Positions 30,101-32,336 of a DNA stretch of 32,336 nucleotides are shown piece after piece. A program made the translations under genes and the position numbers. Source of the DNA: a virus; IMG/VR virus record IMGVR_UViG_3300046804_003546, positions 1 through 32,336 of that record; one strand, written 5' to 3'. The notes beneath the pieces are model-generated. The model had not been told where the DNA came from and ran no database searches. It saw only the letters and a program-made list of their open reading frames with translations. How positions within the stretch are numbered: position 1 is the first letter of the stretch; the number at the start of each line of letters is the position of its first letter.

Positions 30101-32336
30101 AGCAGACCCAAGTCAAGCAAAGCAAATTAAGCAATTAAAAGAAATTGCAAAAGAGGCTGCAAGAACACAATCAGGCAAGTTAGATCCTACAGATTTTGGA
30201 AAGCAGATATCTCCAACTACTGGATATAGTTTCCCAGTACGAGGTTTGGGTGGCCTATATCAAAAGCCAGATGGTACTAAAGTATTTGTAAAGCCAATGA
30301 TGGATGAAAGAGCAGCCCTTGCTGAAATGAGAGCAACTCAAATTGCTAGAGATGTTCATGGTCTTGATTCACCAGATCAAAAGATAAGAACAATGATTGA
30401 TCCAACAGATCCAGCAGGAAAAAGAAAGATCATTGTTTTAGAGTCTCCATTTAATCCAAAGTTTGATAGTGCTAACATGTCTAATACATTTAGCAAAGAA
30501 GAATATTTTAGACAACTAGTTGCAGCAAATCTTCGTGCAGATAAAGATCTTGGAAAGGGAAACCTTTCTGGCAATGTTCTTGCAGATGTTGGGCCAGCAG
30601 GAGTGTTTGGAACAGCCTCTGGAAAGAGAGATTTTGTTTCTGATCTTCCTTCAATGGAAGAACAAGCAAGAATAAATCTTGGAATTGATACACCAGTAAA
30701 GGGTCGTAAAAAGTTCTTTGCTGAAGAAACTGCAAAAATTGCACAAAGCATGACAGCAGAAGAATATGATAGAGCAATGAAGGCTGAAATTGATAGAGTC
30801 CTTCCAAAATTAAAAAAGACTATTGCAGGATTTGATTTAACTCCAGAAGAAAAGCCAATTTATCAAGCAATGATAGATAGACTTGAAGCAGGCAGAAGAG
30901 TTGACTGGAAGAAGATACATAAACTTCATTCATCTATTCTTATTACAAAAGATGAAGTACTTCAAGATAAGAAAACTAAGAAGTTGAGCAAGCCAAAGAC
31001 AGAGCCAAAGCCTGCTGGAGTTACATCATCATCTAAGAGTGCAAAAGATACAAGAATGACAACTCTTCCAGCAGGAAAAGAAGTTGTTCAGCGTCCAAAG
31101 AGATTATCAAGAACAGTCCTTCCTGGACATGCAAATGCTCCTGAAGCAGCAAGTTCTGTAGCAACAGCAATAGTTGATGGAGCAAGAGGATCTATTGCTG
31201 AGGCAAAAACAGTTGGAAGTACTATTGGAACAACACTATCTCAGTCAGCAGCAGCAGCCTCTAGAACAATGCTTTATGGAACTGGCCCAATAGATGCTGA
31301 CGCAAAATCTTTGCGTCGTCAAATAGAAAAACGTCAAAGAGAAGAAGCAAGAACACAGTCAAAGATTAATGCATCTAAAACATCATTATATGGAACAACT
31401 GGACCAGTAGATCCAGTTATGCGAGGAAGAAGAAAACAAGCAGCCTTAGCAGAAAAAAGAAGTAAGTTAGCAGCAAAGGTTGCTTACGAACAATCAATTA
31501 TTGATGCAAGAGCAGCAGAAGAAGCAAGAAAGAGAACTCCTAGAGGAAGAATGCAGACATTTTTCCAAAATAGGGCAGACAAGAGACAAGCAAGAATAGA
31601 TGCAGGAAAGAGCCCAAGAATGGGGCTTGGTGGAGCAGTAGGCATTGCTTCAGGTGCTGCAATGATTGGCTCTATGGCCCCAGGAACAGTTGGAGATATA
31701 TCGCAAAAATTAATGATGCCATTAATGGGATTGTCTATGGTTTTGCCAATGCTAAAGAGTCCAGCAGCAGCGGTTGCCGTTGGACTTGCAGCAACAGTTG
31801 GATCATTTGTTGCTTTAAGAATGGCATTCGATGGCGCACAGAAAAAGATTTTAGAAGAGAGTGACAAGTTTAGAGGATCTGCTTCTGCAATACAGTCTCT
31901 GGCAAAGTTTAGTGGTAAAGTAACAGCGTCAGAACAAATGGATTTAAGACGAAAGAATTCATTCTCAATGCTTGGACCAGCAACTGGCAAAACAACTTAT
32001 GGAGAAGCATTTACTCAAACTGCAGAAGGTAAAGCGTTAACAAAGAGAATTGCAGAACAAAATGCTGCAGGTAAGGGTAATGTAGCAGTAAAAGATTTGA
32101 GCGGACAACTATCTTCAGCGATTATGTCTGGCGCTATGGATATGGGACAAGCAAAGAGTTTAGCAATGAATGCAGCAAGACAAGCAGGAGATATGTCTAT
32201 TGGAATTAAGGTTATTGCTCAACTAGAAAGCCTGCTTGGACCAAATGGAGAAAACTTGCTTAATAGTCCTCTTGAAGTCAGAATGAAAATGATTCAAGAA
32301 AATTCTAAGAATATGAAAAATAGTATTTCAAATATT
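27168..32336 (+). CDS. Tail tape measure protein (3' partial)
   Basis: 1723 residues are visible in one uninterrupted frame and the gene runs off the right edge. The start is ATG 27168 (MADIESNIHVNIDTSDALAS) after AGAGGTG; the ATG at 27164 closes after three codons. The N-terminal 550 residues are helical with the tape-measure core (NTQWAGRQLMVGFTVPLAML, ALKSGLASLINPTKKASEML). A hydrophobic segment near 545-575 (TVAVAGVGPVLLMTFGLIA) and another pair near 1485-1555 could cross membranes. DTVPSMLTPGEAVIP (from residue 679) is a motif often found in tape measures. Residues about 1025-1255 look like an inserted kinase-fold domain: Lys1042 in VFVKP, Glu1053, Asp1127-x4-Asn1132, and DVG at 1140-1142. 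LYGT-GP-D units recur near 1369 and 1407. It sets tail length and passes DNA into the cell. Confidence 0.9.
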   Translation, partial: MADIESNIHVNIDTSDALASLKLLQTQISAFHTQMAKSGTAAAAVAANQAKNLMNSINATGQFQASLKTVTTSTEHFTDALERNKLTSREYFRYTGAATKTFGKLFKSEFETINKVARERVKDIQTQYIKLGRGANGALEAIAVRPLTLDMKNLGTQTAIAAQRQQLLNQLLKQGSTNLLNFGKNTQWAGRQLMVGFTVPLAMLGSTASKTFMQLEEQAIRFKRVYGEMFTSQAETDAMVKQIQKLAQEYTKYGVAVEDTMKMAADAAAMGKQGAELTAQVAEATRLAVLGGVEQTKALETTISVTNAFGVASDQLANKIDFLNAVENQTVVSIEDLTTAIPKAGPVVKQLGGNVEDLAFFLTAMKEGGINASEGANALKSGLASLINPTKKASEMLAGMGINIKGIVEANKGDIKATVVGFAQALDTLDPLNRARAIEQLFGKFQFSRLSTLFQNVTAQGTQAQRVLALTQATTEELAILSQRELDKVQNTTTYKFKKSMEDLKVAIAPVGEQFLKALTPIVEFVGKILDKFNNLGEGSKKFLTILTVAVAGVGPVLLMTFGLIANAAANIIKLFASMKAMYNKTGDTSKILGEQTSYLTKEQLEASAVAASLDQVHAQLQQTFTSEATAVDRLARAYKRAIAAQLGFTGPTKGAPKTKGLKKYSTGTTQVPGVGNKDTVPSMLTPGEAVIPAQAAQDPSNRPVIAHMVAGGTVQGFNKGTTEVTESGKTNLTHVGGKSDEKLIADIIKNNPYMSDDQKGKLRAIEAILKSQGLAPTTTTLHKLVFTFPEDLNKSMTSKDGVTPKRFIDAWEKLGPGKWSPSKLDTTMAGPMDRAIVDIIKKDLADGKIKGINDNYVREIFTERLPKERPDIAKSAVYQEAQKLYQTSTKFLLGKGLGTTPEESRRILQDAVDKGFIKDFSIVERTNKKGVVKTGSSSVTLNDGTVVNMNRLGSGHRVNISQDEASQRRSNEAAKRAADPSQAKQIKQLKEIAKEAARTQSGKLDPTDFGKQISPTTGYSFPVRGLGGLYQKPDGTKVFVKPMMDERAALAEMRATQIARDVHGLDSPDQKIRTMIDPTDPAGKRKIIVLESPFNPKFDSANMSNTFSKEEYFRQLVAANLRADKDLGKGNLSGNVLADVGPAGVFGTASGKRDFVSDLPSMEEQARINLGIDTPVKGRKKFFAEETAKIAQSMTAEEYDRAMKAEIDRVLPKLKKTIAGFDLTPEEKPIYQAMIDRLEAGRRVDWKKIHKLHSSILITKDEVLQDKKTKKLSKPKTEPKPAGVTSSSKSAKDTRMTTLPAGKEVVQRPKRLSRTVLPGHANAPEAASSVATAIVDGARGSIAEAKTVGSTIGTTLSQSAAAASRTMLYGTGPIDADAKSLRRQIEKRQREEARTQSKINASKTSLYGTTGPVDPVMRGRRKQAALAEKRSKLAAKVAYEQSIIDARAAEEARKRTPRGRMQTFFQNRADKRQARIDAGKSPRMGLGGAVGIASGAAMIGSMAPGTVGDISQKLMMPLMGLSMVLPMLKSPAAAVAVGLAATVGSFVALRMAFDGAQKKILEESDKFRGSASAIQSLAKFSGKVTASEQMDLRRKNSFSMLGPATGKTTYGEAFTQTAEGKALTKRIAEQNAAGKGNVAVKDLSGQLSSAIMSGAMDMGQAKSLAMNAARQAGDMSIGIKVIAQLESLLGPNGENLLNSPLEVRMKMIQENSKNMKNSISNI

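Noticed and set aside
31484-31990. Minus-strand ORFs of 90-170 residues within the tape measure gene (also 28109-28411, 29030-29410, 30377-30807)
   Set aside because: They are shadows of one uninterrupted plus-strand frame of 1723 codons.
1-32336. tRNA genes, CRISPR arrays, insertion sequences, attachment sites
   Set aside because: No cloverleaf-like stretch, regularly spaced repeat, transposase or integrase was found by reading; all gaps between genes are about 100 nt or shorter.

Overview
The window is a stretch of an AT-rich, tailed double-stranded DNA phage genome (or a prophage). All supportable genes are on the + strand, packed with 1-20 nt overlaps or short gaps. The late genes (portal, protease/scaffold, HK97-fold capsid, connectors, a single tail tube protein, two tail chaperones, a very long tape measure protein, no sheath gene) indicate a long-tailed siphovirus. 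The host cannot be read from the sequence. Promoters that are extended -10 boxes without -35 boxes, together with apparently leaderless mRNAs, would fit an actinobacterial host, but this is an inference. No terminase, integrase, lysis or DNA polymerase gene lies in the window.

Layout. 1-656: C-terminal part of a protein with a Phe-Phe-Pro tandem repeat followed by a Hint (intein-like) domain. 679-9698: ten complete, mutually divergent 2-oxoglutarate/Fe(II) dioxygenase genes of the prolyl-4-hydroxylase type, interleaved with two related proteins of unknown function (3216-3983, 5384-6091; the latter resembles DUF6065) and one unrecognised ORF (1879-2370). 9705-11606: two paralogous FkbM-like methyltransferases and a short-chain dehydrogenase. 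11706-13739: an adenosylcobalamin-dependent ribonucleotide reductase. 13764-17504: a 1246-residue LamG-like structural protein. 17523-27150: head and tail assembly genes in canonical order. 27168-end: tape measure protein, running off the right edge.

How it may work. The late genes look like short transcription units set by the repeated promoter motif TGnTATA(A/C)T: protease-scaffold-capsid (promoter 19538, terminator 22165-22194), the connector block (promoter 22208), the tail tube (TATAAT 25312, UUCG-loop terminator 26042-26067), the long chaperone (promoter 26076) and the short chaperone plus tape measure (promoter 26792). The oxygenase-to-dehydrogenase block reads as one coupled polycistron with possible promoters at 632 and 3189. 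All ten oxygenases keep the H-x-D...H iron triad and a Lys/Arg for 2-oxoglutarate, so all are predicted to be active.

The most interesting features are (i) this ten-member hydroxylase array beside a Pro-rich tail protein, followed by methyltransferases and a dehydrogenase, which I propose is a virion- or glycan-modification pathway; (ii) tail chaperones encoded as two separate paralogous genes (long G-T and short G) instead of by ribosomal frameshifting; (iii) leaderless late promoters; (iv) a scaffold protein probably started inside the protease gene; and (v) a possible kinase-fold insertion in the tape measure protein.
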